DNA of 64,000 nt from Chryseobacterium mucoviscidosis (GTDB lineage: Bacteria; Bacteroidota; Bacteroidia; Flavobacteriales; Weeksellaceae). The translations under genes and the position numbers were made by a program. A model generated the notes under the pieces. The model saw only the letters and a list, made by a program, of their open reading frames with translations. It searched no databases and was not told the origin of the DNA. The DNA lies in assembly GCF_002177115.1 (NCBI RefSeq), contig NZ_MVAG01000091.1, positions 62,001-126,000 of the forward strand, written 5' to 3'. This document shows positions 26,376 through 36,540 of this stretch, piece by piece (positions within the stretch are counted from its first letter, which is position 1; each line of letters begins with the position of its first letter).

Positions 26376-27530
26376 ATGATTACTGCTGAAGAAGTACAAA
26401 ACCAATCTCAGAGAAAGGAATTTTTAGAATTTCCGGCAAGGCTTTATCAAAAAGACAAAAACTATATAAGACCCCGAAATATTGATATCGAAGATATTTT
26501 TAACCCTCAAAAAAACAGATTTTTTAAAAACGGCGAATGTGCAAGATTTTTGTTTAAAAATAAAGAAAATAAAACCGTAGGCAAAGTTGCGGTTTTCATT
26601 AACGAAACGTATCAGCAAAAACAGCCAACCGGCGGAATCGGATTTTTCGACTGTGTCAACGATCAGGAAACTGCAAATTTTATTTTTGATCACTGCAAAA
26701 GCTGGCTTCAGGAAAGGGGAATGGAAGCAATGGACGGACCAATTAATTTCGGGGAGCGCGACAAATTCTGGGGATTGGTAATTGAAGGTTTTATCGAACC
26801 TCTGTACGGAATGAATTACAATTTTCCTTATTACAAAGATCTCTTTGAAAACTACGGGTTTAAAATTTATTTTGAGCAGCTTTGTTTTTCAAGACCTATT
26901 TTTGCCGAAGTTTCGAGACTTTTTACGGTTATGCACGCCAAACACAGTAAGAATCCAGATCTTTCCGCAAAACCGATGACGAAAAATAATCTGGAGAAAT
27001 TCGCCAAAGATTTTACGGAAATTTATAATAAAGCATGGGCTGCACACGGCGAAGGAAAATGTCTTCAGGAATCTAAAGTTCTGAAAATGTTTAAAACGAT
27101 GAAACCGATCATCAATGAACATATTTCATGGTTTGTTTACGAAAATGAAAAACCGATTGCGATGTGGATGAATCTTCCGGATACGAATCAGTGGTTTAAA
27201 TATCTGAACGGAAAATTCGGGATCTGGGAAAAGCTGAAGTTTCTCTGGATTAAACAGTTTAAAAAGAACGAAAAAATGGTGGGTCTGGTTTTCGGCGTTG
27301 TTCCTGAATGGCAAAGGAAAGGTGTTGAAGGCTACATGATCTGGGAAGGAACGCAACATTTAAGGAAACATACAGATTTTAAAATCACTGAAATGCAGTG
27401 GATCGGGGATTTTAACCCTAAGATGATTAAAATTGCGGAAAATCTTGATACTACGGTCACCCGAAAATTAGCGACGTACCGTTATCTTTTTGACAGGAAT
27501 AAGGAGTTTGAGAGGCATCCTGTTTTGTGA
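26376..27530 (+). CDS. GNAT-like N-acetyltransferase-fold protein
   Basis: 384 residues from ATG 26376 (MITAEEVQNQSQRKEFLEF); the frame extends to a TTG at 26331 but the ATG gives the usual N-terminus of this Bacteroidota family. The C-terminal half (about 200-375) shows a GNAT-like pattern: WFVYENEKPIAMWMNLPD, then LVFGVVPEWQRKGVEGYMI (acetyl-CoA site, RKGVEG) and a YRYLFDR end. The N-terminal half (GFFDCVND, MDGPINFGERDKFWGL) is characteristic of the family but unassigned. No known substrate. Faces metF convergently. Confidence 0.75.
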   Translation: MITAEEVQNQSQRKEFLEFPARLYQKDKNYIRPRNIDIEDIFNPQKNRFFKNGECARFLFKNKENKTVGKVAVFINETYQQKQPTGGIGFFDCVNDQETANFIFDHCKSWLQERGMEAMDGPINFGERDKFWGLVIEGFIEPLYGMNYNFPYYKDLFENYGFKIYFEQLCFSRPIFAEVSRLFTVMHAKHSKNPDLSAKPMTKNNLEKFAKDFTEIYNKAWAAHGEGKCLQESKVLKMFKTMKPIINEHISWFVYENEKPIAMWMNLPDTNQWFKYLNGKFGIWEKLKFLWIKQFKKNEKMVGLVFGVVPEWQRKGVEGYMIWEGTQHLRKHTDFKITEMQWIGDFNPKMIKIAENLDTTVTRKLATYRYLFDRNKEFERHPVL

Positions 27531-27571
27531 TTCAATAGATTTCGGCGGCTTCGCCGCCGAAATCTATTGAA
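27531..27571. terminator. GC-core perfect 19-bp hairpin directly after the GNAT-like stop
   Basis: TTCAATAGATTTCGGCGGC (27531-27549), loop TTC, and exact complement (27553-27571). Starts on the base after the stop codon. No T-run follows on the plus strand. Same design as hairpins at 13347 and 28691. Confidence 0.75.
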
Positions 27572-27597
27572 AAGAGCTCTGCAAAAATGCAGAACTC
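27572..27597 (-). terminator. Terminator of metF
   Basis: GAGCTCTGCA / TGCAGAACTC (27574-27583, 27588-27597), one mismatch, loop AAAA; CTCTTTTC follows on the minus strand. Confidence 0.7.
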
Positions 27598-27623
27598 CAA
27601 TCAAAAATTCACTTTTCACTTTA

Positions 27624-28583
27624 TTAGAATAGCGCTCCGGCTACTTTTTTAATATTATCACTTTTCCCCATGGAATAGAAATGCAGAACCGGAACTCCGA
27701 ATTCCAGCAGTTCTCTGCACTGTGCGATTGCCCATTCGATTCCGATTTGTTTTACGGCTTCATTATTTTTGGCATTCTCCACTTCGTTTATTAAATCTTC
27801 CGGAAGATCAATTTTAAAAATCTGAGGTAAAACCTTTAAATGCTTTTTCGTGGCAATTGGTTTAATTCCCGGAATAATAGGAACAGTGATTCCCATTTCT
27901 CTGGCTTTCTGAACGAATTCAATGAATTTTTTATTATCGAAAAACATTTGGGTTACGATATAATCTGCTCCTGCATCCACTTTTTGTTTCAGCCATTTAA
28001 GATCATAATTCATAGATGGCGCTTCCATGTGCTTTTCAGGATAACCTGCAACACCGATGCAGAATTTATTATGCTCATCACAAATTTCATCCTGATTATG
28101 CAGATATTTTCCTCTTCCCAAATCATTAATCTGGTGAACCAATTCCATTGCACTTCCGTGACCTCCCTGAGTCGGTTCAAAATACTGATGCCCTTTCATC
28201 GCATCGCCTCTGAGTGCCATCACGTTATCGATTCCGAGATACATACAGTCTACCAGAAGATATTCTGTTTCTTCTTTGGTAAAACCTCCGCAAAGCAGAT
28301 GCGGAACGGTATCTACATTGTATTTATGCTGAATCGAAGCACAGATTCCTAAGGTTCCGGGACGCATTCGGGTAATTCTGCGTTCCATTAATCCGTTTCC
28401 TTTGTCGATGTAAATATATTCTTCTCTGGAAGTCGTAACGTCAATGAATGGCGGTTTAAATTCCATTAAAGGATCAATATTTTTGTAAAGATCTTCAATC
28501 CCGATTCCCTTTTGTGGAGGAACAACTTCGAGGGAAAACAAAGTTTTTCCGTTTGCGTTTTTTATATGGTCTGTGATTTTCAT
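27624..28583 (-). CDS. metF: Methylenetetrahydrofolate reductase
   Basis: 319 residues. Reduces 5,10-methylene-THF to 5-methyl-THF, the methyl donor for MetH. The N-terminal FSLEVVPP (Glu catalytic region), DVTTSREE, CGGFTKEE and the PGIKPI segment match the family. Last gene of the methionine locus, separated from metH by 149 bases that contain a long hairpin. Confidence 0.95.
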   Translation of the reverse strand: MKITDHIKNANGKTLFSLEVVPPQKGIGIEDLYKNIDPLMEFKPPFIDVTTSREEYIYIDKGNGLMERRITRMRPGTLGICASIQHKYNVDTVPHLLCGGFTKEETEYLLVDCMYLGIDNVMALRGDAMKGHQYFEPTQGGHGSAMELVHQINDLGRGKYLHNQDEICDEHNKFCIGVAGYPEKHMEAPSMNYDLKWLKQKVDAGADYIVTQMFFDNKKFIEFVQKAREMGITVPIIPGIKPIATKKHLKVLPQIFKIDLPEDLINEVENAKNNEAVKQIGIEWAIAQCRELLEFGVPVLHFYSMGKSDNIKKVAGALF

Positions 28584-28604
28584 TTTTTTGTTGCTTGTTG
28601 AAAG

Positions 28605-28662
28605 TTTTTTGTTGATGGTTATACTGAAAAATCAAACAACCAATAACTATCATCAATAAAAT
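28605..28662. repeat. GTTGATGG-type imperfect inverted repeat
   Basis: TTGTTGATGGTTAT and, about 20 bases on, ATAACTATCATCAA (12 of 14 complementary) in the spacer between metF and metH. The same GTTGATGG wording appears at 34915-34950 inside the metZ 5' end. Confidence 0.45.
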
Positions 28663-28690
28663 AATTTTTAAATTCTGTTTTAATTTTGAA

Positions 28691-28733
28691 GTTTCAGTTT
28701 CGGCGGCGGCTTTGCCGCCCCCGAAACTGAAAC
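28691..28733. terminator. GC-core 20-bp hairpin at the metH end
   Basis: Left arm GTTTCAGTTTCGGCGGCGGC (28691-28710), loop TTT, right arm 28714-28733 complementary except one C-C mismatch. It overlaps the metH stop codon. Third member of the GGCGGC hairpin family. Confidence 0.75.
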
Positions 28734-31399
28734 TAAATTCCGTCTGCCAAATTAGGATTCAACCACTTTCTCGCTTCCTGCAAAGCAATTCCTTTTCTTA
28801 CCGAATAATCTTTCAACTGGTCTTCTGCGATTTTTCCCAATCCGAAATATTTGGCGTGCGGACTTCCGAAATAGTATCCGGAAACCGAAGCAGTCGGGAA
28901 CATTGCTAAACTTTCCGTCAGATAAACTCCGATATTTTCTTCCACTTTCAGTAAATCCCAGATTGCGTGTTTTTCTAAGTGATCCGGGCACGCAGGATAA
29001 CCCGGAGCGGGACGAATTCCTTTATACTTTTCAGCAATCAATTCTTCGTTGGTTAAATTTTCCTGATTGGCGTACCCCCAATATTCTGTTCTCACTTTTT
29101 TATGTAAAAATTCTGCATAAGCTTCTGCAAAACGGTCTGCCAAAGCTTTTACCATGATCGCGTTGTAGTCGTCATTTGCTTTTTCGTATTCCTGCGCCAG
29201 TTCATCCGTTCCGAAGCCGGTTGTAACACAGAAAGCTCCCATATAATCGGTTTTTCCTGAACTTTCAGGGGCAATAAAATCGCTTAACGCCAGATAATCT
29301 TTCCCTTTTGAACGCTGCGCCTGCTGTCTCAGGGTGATGAACTTCGTTTTCTGATCGCTGTTTTCATCAAAAATTAAAATATCATCCGTTTCGTTGGAAT
29401 TGGCTTTGAAAATTCCGAAAATAGCTTTTGCCGTTAATAACTTTTCATCCAAAATTCTTTTTAAAATTACCTGTGCATCTTTGAACAATTCTTTTGCCTG
29501 AGCTCCCACAACCTCATCTTCTAAAATTTGCGGGTATTTGCCGTGAAGATCCCAACTTCTGAAAAAAGGTGACCAGTCGATGAAAGGCAATAATTCTTTC
29601 AGATCCTGATTTTCAACAACGGTAATTCCTAACTGATTGGGTGTAAAAATTTCTTCATTTTCCCAGTCGATTTTAAACTTATTCTGTCTGGCTTCTTCAA
29701 TAGAAACATAGTCTTTTTCTACCTGTCTGTTCAGGAACTTTTCACGGAATTCGGAATATTCACTTTTCAGATCATCAACGTATTCTTTATTTCGGTCGCC
29801 CAATAATGAACTTACCACATTTACCGCTCTGGAAGCATCATTGACGTGAACTACGGCGTTTTTATATTTTAAATCGATTTTTACGGCTGTGTGCGCTTTT
29901 GATGTCGTTGCGCCACCGATCAGCAAAGGGAAATTTAAATTCTGTCTTTCCAGTTCCTGAGCGATGTACACCATTTCATCCAGACTTGGTGTAATTAATC
30001 CACTAAGTCCGATCACATCTACTTTTTCTTCAATCGCAGTCTGAATAATTTTTTCAGCAGGAACCATTACGCCAAGATCCACAATTTCATAATTGTTGCA
30101 TCCTAAAACTACACTTACAATATTTTTACCGATATCATGAACATCTCCTTTTACCGTTGCCATCAGGATTTTTCCGTTGGCAGGTTTTGTTCCGTCTTTT
30201 TCGGCTTCGATGAATGGCTGTAAATAAGCCACCGCTTTTTTCATCACTCTCGCCGATTTTACAACCTGCGGTAAGAACATTTTTCCGCTTCCGAACAGAT
30301 CTCCGACAACGCCCATTCCGGTCATTAAATTAATTTCAATAACATGAAGCGGTTTTTCTGCCTGTAGTCTTGCTTCCTCCACATCTTCCTCGATAAAACG
30401 GTCGATTCCTTTTACCAAAGCATGGGTGATTCTTTCCTGCAAAGGATGATTTCTCCATTCTAAATCTTCAACCTTTTCTTTTTTGACTGATTTATGCTTT
30501 TCAGAATAATCAAGAAGTCTTTCTGTAGCATCTTCTCTTTTATCGAGAATCACATCTTCAACGAGTTCCAGAAGTTCCTTATTAATTTCATCATATACTT
30601 CCAGCATCGCAGGATTTACGATTCCCATATTCATTCCTGCCTGAATAGCGTGATACAGGAAAACCGAGTGCATCGCTTCTCTCACCGTATCATTTCCACG
30701 GAACGAGAACGAAACATTGGAAACTCCCCCGCTCACGGATGCATACGGAAGATTCTGGCGGACCCATCTTGTTGCTTCAATAAAATCGATGGCATTTCTG
30801 CGATGTTCATCCATTCCCGTTGCCACAGGGAAAATATTTAAATCGAAAATAATGTCTTCGGCAGGGAAATTTAAACGATTCACTAAAATATCATAGGAAC
30901 GTTTTGATATTTCGATTCTGCGTTCGTAGGTATCGGCTTGTCCCACCTCATCAAAAGCCATGACAATCACTGCGGCACCGTATCTTTTGATGGCTTTTGC
31001 CTGTTTGATGAATTCTTCCTCACCTCCTTTTAAGCTGATGGAATTGACCACACATTTTCCCTGTGCAACCTGCAATCCGGCTTCCAGAATTTCCCATTTT
31101 GAAGAATCGATCATGAGAGGAATTCTTGCGATATCCGGTTCTGAGGCAATCAGGTTTAAAAATTTAATCATGGAAGCCTTTCCGTCGATCAGTCCATCGT
31201 CAAAATTAACGTCGAGAATCTGCGCACCGCCTTCAACCTGATGACGTGCAATATCGAGCGCTTCCCCGAATTTTTCTTCTTTTATTAATCTTAAAAATTT
31301 CTTTGAACCGGCAACGTTGGTTCTTTCCCCAACGTTGATAAAGTTACTTTCCGGTGTAATAATCAAAGGCTCAAGCCCCGATAATCTTAAATATTTCAT
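28733..31399 (-). CDS. metH: Methionine synthase, folate/B12/activation part (split MetH)
   Basis: 888 residues from ATG 31399 (a TTG one codon earlier is less likely). Domains: pterin-binding (about 1-300, [13 protein letters not shown]), B12 cap (310-400), B12-binding with DVHDIGKN where His421 is the lower axial ligand, and AdoMet reactivation domain (about 550-888, [12 protein letters not shown]). The homocysteine/Zn domain is missing here and is encoded by the separate gene at 32579-33589. The desaturase gene lies between the two and its stop is only four bases upstream of this start. B12-dependent, cytoplasmic. Confidence 0.96.
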   Translation of the reverse strand: MKYLRLSGLEPLIITPESNFINVGERTNVAGSKKFLRLIKEEKFGEALDIARHQVEGGAQILDVNFDDGLIDGKASMIKFLNLIASEPDIARIPLMIDSSKWEILEAGLQVAQGKCVVNSISLKGGEEEFIKQAKAIKRYGAAVIVMAFDEVGQADTYERRIEISKRSYDILVNRLNFPAEDIIFDLNIFPVATGMDEHRRNAIDFIEATRWVRQNLPYASVSGGVSNVSFSFRGNDTVREAMHSVFLYHAIQAGMNMGIVNPAMLEVYDEINKELLELVEDVILDKREDATERLLDYSEKHKSVKKEKVEDLEWRNHPLQERITHALVKGIDRFIEEDVEEARLQAEKPLHVIEINLMTGMGVVGDLFGSGKMFLPQVVKSARVMKKAVAYLQPFIEAEKDGTKPANGKILMATVKGDVHDIGKNIVSVVLGCNNYEIVDLGVMVPAEKIIQTAIEEKVDVIGLSGLITPSLDEMVYIAQELERQNLNFPLLIGGATTSKAHTAVKIDLKYKNAVVHVNDASRAVNVVSSLLGDRNKEYVDDLKSEYSEFREKFLNRQVEKDYVSIEEARQNKFKIDWENEEIFTPNQLGITVVENQDLKELLPFIDWSPFFRSWDLHGKYPQILEDEVVGAQAKELFKDAQVILKRILDEKLLTAKAIFGIFKANSNETDDILIFDENSDQKTKFITLRQQAQRSKGKDYLALSDFIAPESSGKTDYMGAFCVTTGFGTDELAQEYEKANDDYNAIMVKALADRFAEAYAEFLHKKVRTEYWGYANQENLTNEELIAEKYKGIRPAPGYPACPDHLEKHAIWDLLKVEENIGVYLTESLAMFPTASVSGYYFGSPHAKYFGLGKIAEDQLKDYSVRKGIALQEARKWLNPNLADGI

Positions 31400-31403
31400 C
31401 AAT

Positions 31404-32495
31404 TTATTCTTCTAAAATAAAATATGCATTATTTGCATTTTGCTTCAGCAAATCCACATGTTTGCCCAAAGCGGTGGTCATTGGAAATCTTTTGTATGCT
31501 AAGCCGTGTTCTTTGGCAAACTGCTCGATTTCTTCTGTAATTTCATTATAATAGACATAACTGTAATTCGGAAAAAGATGGTGGGCAACGTGAAAGTTGA
31601 AATTTCCCAGTACATTTCTTACAAACCAGTTATTTTCTTTTAAATCGTTGGTGACTTCAAACTGATGGTGAAGCCAGCTAAAAGGAAGTCCGTTTTTCTC
31701 ATCAAGTTTCGGGAAGGCATTATCGGGAAGCGGATGCAGTGGCAACAATACAAAAAGCGCAAAAATACTCGCTGCAATTACTTGTAAAAACCATGCTCCC
31801 AAAGCCAAGCCTAAAGAGACTTTAAAAAACAGAACGGGAACGGCAATCTGATAGAAAAAGTAAAACAGTTTATACGCCACCATTTTAATTTTTTCTTTTT
31901 TCGGAATCGCTCCCTGCGTTTTCAGGATCACTCTTTCGTTATCGAAAAAATCTCTGAAATCGCGGATAAACATCCAGTTGAACAGATATAAAGGATAGAC
32001 CAGAAAGAAAAAGAAATGCTGATATTTCTGAATTCCTTTTGCCCTGATCCAGGGAACGATTAACAGCAATCCGCTCTGCTCAATATCCGTATCCCAACCG
32101 TCTACATTGGGATATGCGTGATGGCTTGCGATGTGTCTTTTCTTCCAGATGTAGGAATTGGCTCCCACAAAATCGAAAATCTGTAAAACCAGACTGTTCA
32201 GTCTTTTACTTTTGAAAATATTATTGTGAGCTGCTTCGTGAATTAAATTCAGATAAATTAAAACCAGAGAAAGCCCCATTAAAATAAAACTCAAAATATA
32301 CACAGAAGGCTGGTCTGCATGTAGAAGTGCAAAGACATATAAACCGAAATAGACCAAAGGCAGAATAACCGCTTTGATCTGAATGTAAATGTCCCTGTTT
32401 TCAGGAATAGATTCTACTCTTTGGTTCACTTTTTTTCTGAGTTCATTAAATAATCTGGCATCCTCCGGATCTTTAAAGTAAATAGGTTTTTCCAT
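31404..32495 (-). CDS. Membrane fatty-acid desaturase
   Basis: 363 residues. The three histidine boxes of a di-iron integral-membrane desaturase are visible: HEAAHNN, HIASHH and HVAHH, between hydrophobic segments (about 45-80, 150-175, 205-250). No cytochrome b5 domain is fused. Introduces a double bond into membrane acyl chains; position specificity cannot be read. It sits between the two halves of methionine synthase, in the same orientation, four bases before the second half, so it appears to be translated with the methionine genes. No methionine-related role is known to me. Confidence 0.88.
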   Translation of the reverse strand: MEKPIYFKDPEDARLFNELRKKVNQRVESIPENRDIYIQIKAVILPLVYFGLYVFALLHADQPSVYILSFILMGLSLVLIYLNLIHEAAHNNIFKSKRLNSLVLQIFDFVGANSYIWKKRHIASHHAYPNVDGWDTDIEQSGLLLIVPWIRAKGIQKYQHFFFFLVYPLYLFNWMFIRDFRDFFDNERVILKTQGAIPKKEKIKMVAYKLFYFFYQIAVPVLFFKVSLGLALGAWFLQVIAASIFALFVLLPLHPLPDNAFPKLDEKNGLPFSWLHHQFEVTNDLKENNWFVRNVLGNFNFHVAHHLFPNYSYVYYNEITEEIEQFAKEHGLAYKRFPMTTALGKHVDLLKQNANNAYFILEE

Positions 32496-32578
32496 TATAT
32501 TTAATTTTGTGTGATAATTAAAGATAATATTAAAAACTGTTCCTTTTTCTTATGATTTAATTAAAAAATTCTATTATT

Positions 32579-33589
32579 TCAGACAAATTCTTTCAATTTT
32601 CTCGGCGGATATTGCGAAACCAGATCTGCAATTGCTTCGATATGATCCGGCGTTGTTCCGCAGCAGCCTCCAATGATGTTGATTAATCCTTTTTCTACAT
32701 ATTCTTTAATCTGACTCGCCATATCTTCCGGAGTTTCATCATACTTCCCGAAAGCGTTTGGTAAACCTGCGTTCGGATAAGCTGAAACAGCAAATTCTGA
32801 ATTGTGGGCTAAAGTCTCCAGATAAGGCGTCAATTGGTTTGCTCCCAAAGCGCAGTTAAAACCTACACTCAAAAGGTTTAAATGAGAAACTGAGATCAAA
32901 AATGCTTCTGCTGTCTGTCCGCTCAATGTTCTTCCTGAAGCATCCGTGATTGTTCCTGAAACCATGATCGGAATATTAATTCCTCTTTCTTCATTAATCT
33001 CATCAATGGCGAAAAGTGCCGCTTTTGCATTCAATGTATCGAAAATGGTTTCTACCAACAGAATGTCCGATCCTCCGTCTAATAAAGCTTCGCACTGTTG
33101 TTTATAAGCAATTCTCAGTTCATCAAAAGTAATCGCTCTGTATCCGGGATCGTTTACATCGGGGCTTAAACTTGCTGTTCTGTTGGTTGGACCGATAGAA
33201 CCTGCCACAAATCTTGGTTTATCCGGATTTTTCGCAGTGTATTCGTCGCAGGCTTTTCTTGCAATTTTTGCAGATTCGTAATTCAGTTCGTAAACGAGAT
33301 CTTCCATGTGATAATCTGCCATGGCAATGGTTGTTCCTGAAAATGTATTGGTCTCGATGATGTCTGCTCCCGCTTCAAGGTATTTTTTGTGAATTTCTTC
33401 AATGGCATGAGGCTGCGTTAAAGACAACAAATCATTGTTTCCTTTTACCGGATGTTCCCAGTTTTTGAAACGTTCGCCACGGTAGTCTTCTTCTTCGAAT
33501 TTATACCGCTGAAGCATGGTTCCCATCGCTCCGTCGAGAATTAAAATTCTTTCGGATAATGCTTTGTATAATTGTTCTGAATTTTTCAT
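32579..33589 (-). CDS. metH: Homocysteine methyltransferase part of split MetH
   Basis: 336 residues, matching the N-terminal domain of E. coli MetH. Zinc ligands Cys246, Cys309 and Cys310 (SVGFNCALG and GGCCGTTPD) differ by only one in numbering from E. coli 247, 310, 311. It starts with the [12 protein letters not shown] motif. This polypeptide activates homocysteine and must pair with the separately encoded folate/B12 protein. Minus strand; the metZ gene lies 168 bases upstream across a repeat element. Confidence 0.95.
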   Translation of the reverse strand: MKNSEQLYKALSERILILDGAMGTMLQRYKFEEEDYRGERFKNWEHPVKGNNDLLSLTQPHAIEEIHKKYLEAGADIIETNTFSGTTIAMADYHMEDLVYELNYESAKIARKACDEYTAKNPDKPRFVAGSIGPTNRTASLSPDVNDPGYRAITFDELRIAYKQQCEALLDGGSDILLVETIFDTLNAKAALFAIDEINEERGINIPIMVSGTITDASGRTLSGQTAEAFLISVSHLNLLSVGFNCALGANQLTPYLETLAHNSEFAVSAYPNAGLPNAFGKYDETPEDMASQIKEYVEKGLINIIGGCCGTTPDHIEAIADLVSQYPPRKLKEFV

Positions 33590-33639
33590 TTATTATATTT
33601 TTTTCCATAGGTTGCACCTACGGTTATTATTGTTAAACC

Positions 33640-33738
33640 CTTCGGGTTTTATAATGCTGAATCTTTCGCAGCCCGACTTGAGCGGAGCTCTTTTTGCCGC
33701 AGCGAAGCGGAGGCAAAAAAGCGGGAGCGGAAGGCGGA
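33640..33738. repeat. Intergenic palindromic repeat of flavobacterial type
   Basis: A small AAACCC-TTC-GGGTTT hairpin (about 33638-33652) is followed by AGCCCGACTTGAGCGGAGC (from 33670), a stem TTTTTGCCGC / GCGG-A-GGCAAAAA (33691-33700, 33707-33719), and AGCGGGAGCGGAAGGCGG (to 33738). The AGCCC... / ...AGCGGGA wording with central TTTTT/AAAAA arms resembles an element I recall between genes in many Flavobacteriia. It fills the gap between metZ and metH. Confidence 0.65.
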
Positions 33739-33757
33739 TAAAGCTGCTCAAATCAAA

Positions 33758-34960
33758 TTAATCCAATGCCTGTCTTAAATCTGCAATGATATCTTCCACA
33801 TTTTCCAGACCTACTGAACAACGAACCAGACCTGCAGTAATTCCGACTTCGTTTCTTTCTTCATCGGATAATTTGGAGTGCGTTGTAGAAGCAGGATGCG
33901 TTACTATGGTTCTCGTATCGCCTAAGTTTGCGGAAAGGGAACACATTTTAATTTTATCTAAAAAGTTTCTTCCGCCTTCAATTCCGCCTTTGATTTCGAA
34001 GGCAACAATGTTTCCGCCTAGCTTCATCTGTTTTTTTGCAATTTCATAGCTTGGATGAGATTTTAAGAACGGATATTTTACCAGTTCTACATTGGGATGA
34101 TTTTCAAGAAACTCGGCTACTTTTAAAGCGTTTTCACAATGTTTTTCTACGCGAATTGCCAGTGTTTCGAGACTTTTAGACAAGACCCAAGCGTTGAAAG
34201 GCGACATTGCAGGTCCTGTATTTCTGGCGAAAAGATAGATTTCACGGATCAGGTCTTCTCTTCCGACCGCTACTCCGCCTAAAACACGACCTTGTCCGTC
34301 AATTAGTTTGGTTGCGGAATGCACCACAATGTCTGCTCCGTATTTTATCGGTTGTTGCAGATAAGGTGTCGCAAAGCAGTTATCCACAATAAAAATTAAG
34401 TTGTGTTTCTTCGCAATCTGTCCGAAAAACTCTAAATCCAAAACCTCAATCGCAGGATTGGTAGGTGTTTCCAGATATAAAATTTTCGTGTTGGGCTGAA
34501 TATATTTTTCTACATTCCAAGCATCTTCTGCTTTAAAATAGGTTGTTTCAATATTCCATTTCGGGAAATATTTTGTGAACAGTGTGTGTGTAGATCCGAA
34601 AACGGACTGACAGCTTACAATATGATCTCCTGCATTTAACAAAGTCGCAAATGTGGAGTAGATCGCTGCCATTCCTGTGGCAAAAGCATACCCTGCTTCT
34701 GCGCCTTCCATTTTGGCAATTTTATCGGTAAATTCTGTTACGTTCGGATTGGAAAAACGGCTGTATAAATTTTTTGGTTTTTCTTCCGCAAAGCTCGCCC
34801 TCATGTCTTCCGCATCCTGAAAAATAAAGCTGGATGTGAGATACAAAGGCGTGGAATGCTCATCAAACTGGGTTCTTTCAGTCTGGGTTCTTATGGCAAA
34901 GGTTTCAAAATTGGTTGATGGTTGATGGTTGTCAGTTGATAGTTTTTCTTCGTTATTCAT
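33758..34960 (-). CDS. metZ: O-acyl-homoserine sulfhydrylase (trans-sulfuration PLP enzyme)
   Basis: 400 residues from ATG 34960. PLP-dependent enzyme of the Cys/Met metabolism family; the Schiff-base lysine is Lys218 in SATKLIDGQGRVLGG. Substrate is probably O-acetyl-homoserine because metX is in the same locus, although relatives are usually labelled O-succinylhomoserine sulfhydrylase. It makes homocysteine from sulfide directly. Residues about 5-18 (EEKLSTDNHQPST) are unlike the family and encoded by a GTTGATGG-type repeat, so the N-terminus is extended. 32 bases after the homoserine dehydrogenase gene. Confidence 0.92.
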   Translation of the reverse strand: MNNEEKLSTDNHQPSTNFETFAIRTQTERTQFDEHSTPLYLTSSFIFQDAEDMRASFAEEKPKNLYSRFSNPNVTEFTDKIAKMEGAEAGYAFATGMAAIYSTFATLLNAGDHIVSCQSVFGSTHTLFTKYFPKWNIETTYFKAEDAWNVEKYIQPNTKILYLETPTNPAIEVLDLEFFGQIAKKHNLIFIVDNCFATPYLQQPIKYGADIVVHSATKLIDGQGRVLGGVAVGREDLIREIYLFARNTGPAMSPFNAWVLSKSLETLAIRVEKHCENALKVAEFLENHPNVELVKYPFLKSHPSYEIAKKQMKLGGNIVAFEIKGGIEGGRNFLDKIKMCSLSANLGDTRTIVTHPASTTHSKLSDEERNEVGITAGLVRCSVGLENVEDIIADLRQALD

Positions 34961-34995
34961 CACTAATACATTTTACATTTGTACTTTTCACAGAA

Positions 34996-36540
34996 TCATT
35001 TCGTTTCACTTACTCTTAAAATGTCTCCGAAAACGCCTCTCGCTGTGACAATTGCGCCGGCTCCGGCTCCCATGATGACGATTGGGTTTTCTCCGTAACT
35101 TTCGGTGTAGATTTCGAAGATTGAGTCTGAGCCTTTCAGTTGTCCTAACGCGGAAGTTGCCGGAACGGAAATTAATTTCACATCGAGTTCTCCTTTTTCT
35201 TTCTGCAAATCTCCGTGAAGATCTCCCACATATCTTAAAACGTGTCCTTCTTCCTGATTTTCTTTGATTTTCTGATATTCCGCATCTAATTCGTCCAGTC
35301 TTGAAAGGAATTCTGATTTGGAAACAGAAAGCAGATTTTCAGGAACAAGATTCTGAATTTTAATATCTTCAAACTCATTGATTAAGTCTAATTCTCTCGC
35401 CAAAATCAATAATTTTCTTGCTACATCGTTTCCTGAAAGGTCTTCTCTCGGATCGGGTTCTGTATATCCTTTTTCCAATGCTTCATTGATGATGGTGGAA
35501 AACTTATCGTCTCTTAAAGAAAAATTATTGAAAACATAGCTTAATGTTCCTGAGAAAACGCCTTTAATTCTGGTAATATTTTCTCCTGAAAGATGTAGAA
35601 GTTTAATGGTGTCGATCAATGGTAAACCTGCTCCTACATTGGTTTCGTAGAGATAGCGTCTGTTGTTTTTGTTCAACGTATATCTTAGTTGACGGTATTC
35701 TGAAATCGGAAGGGTGTTGAAAATTTTGTTGGAAGAAACGAGATCGAAGCCGTTTTCTGCCAATGTGTGATAATTTTTCACGAAGTCTTTGCTTGCGGTG
35801 TTATCCACAACAATTAAATTTTCAAGCTGATTTTCTTTGGAGAAATTAATCAGTTCCTGAACATCGGAAGGTTTTTCTGCCGTTAAAACCTCATCATTCC
35901 AATTGCTGTCGAATCCTTTTTTATTGAATGCTATTTTCCTGGAATTGGCAACTGCAACAACTTTCAGGTCTATTTTTTTTCGTCTTTTAATTTCTTCTGA
36001 AGATTCCAAAACCTGCTGTATTAAGGTCTTCCCTACGTTTCCGTGACCGATGATTGCCAGATGAACGGTTTTCGGTTTTTTGGAAATTTCAGATTCGATG
36101 ATATTTTTTGCTTTTTCGTCCTGTGAAGATGTCACAACGATATTTACCCGTTTTTCGGTTGCAATCTGGTTTAAAAGCAACGGGAAAACATTATTTCTTG
36201 CGAGTTCCGCTAAAACTTTGTTGAAGTCTTCTGCAACAAATCCTAACACCGACACATTATTGATGCTGTATATCTGGGAAACTTTCCCCGATTTTCTTTC
36301 TGGTTCAAATTCGTCAATCAGACAATTGACTGCTTTTTCGGAATCGTTTTCATGAACTAAAATGGAGATTCCGTTTTCAATTGCCTGCTGGGAAATTACT
36401 CCCACACTGATTCGCGCCAAAGTAAGCGCTTTAAAAATTCGTCCGTCGATCCCGATTTCACCTAAGAAATCTTCTCCTTCAAATTTGATGATGGATCTGT
36501 TTTTTAAAAATTTTATTTCGTTAGCATTAATCTTACTCAT
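34996..36540 (-). CDS. ACT-domain homoserine dehydrogenase (ThrA-like without kinase)
   Basis: 514 residues. About 1-150 are tandem ACT regions of the aspartokinase type (IIKFEGEDFLGEIGIDGRIF, ISVGVISQQAIENGISI; second from about 95), then an NADP-binding motif IGHGNVGK (164-171) and a homoserine dehydrogenase domain with ETNVGAGLPLIDT and GVFSGTLSYVFN. This is the layout of bifunctional ThrA/MetL with the aspartokinase catalytic domain deleted. Reduces aspartate semialdehyde to homoserine; the ACT part may sense an amino acid such as Thr. Overlaps metX by eight bases, so translationally coupled. Confidence 0.9.
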   Translation of the reverse strand: MSKINANEIKFLKNRSIIKFEGEDFLGEIGIDGRIFKALTLARISVGVISQQAIENGISILVHENDSEKAVNCLIDEFEPERKSGKVSQIYSINNVSVLGFVAEDFNKVLAELARNNVFPLLLNQIATEKRVNIVVTSSQDEKAKNIIESEISKKPKTVHLAIIGHGNVGKTLIQQVLESSEEIKRRKKIDLKVVAVANSRKIAFNKKGFDSNWNDEVLTAEKPSDVQELINFSKENQLENLIVVDNTASKDFVKNYHTLAENGFDLVSSNKIFNTLPISEYRQLRYTLNKNNRRYLYETNVGAGLPLIDTIKLLHLSGENITRIKGVFSGTLSYVFNNFSLRDDKFSTIINEALEKGYTEPDPREDLSGNDVARKLLILARELDLINEFEDIKIQNLVPENLLSVSKSEFLSRLDELDAEYQKIKENQEEGHVLRYVGDLHGDLQKEKGELDVKLISVPATSALGQLKGSDSIFEIYTESYGENPIVIMGAGAGAIVTARGVFGDILRVSETK

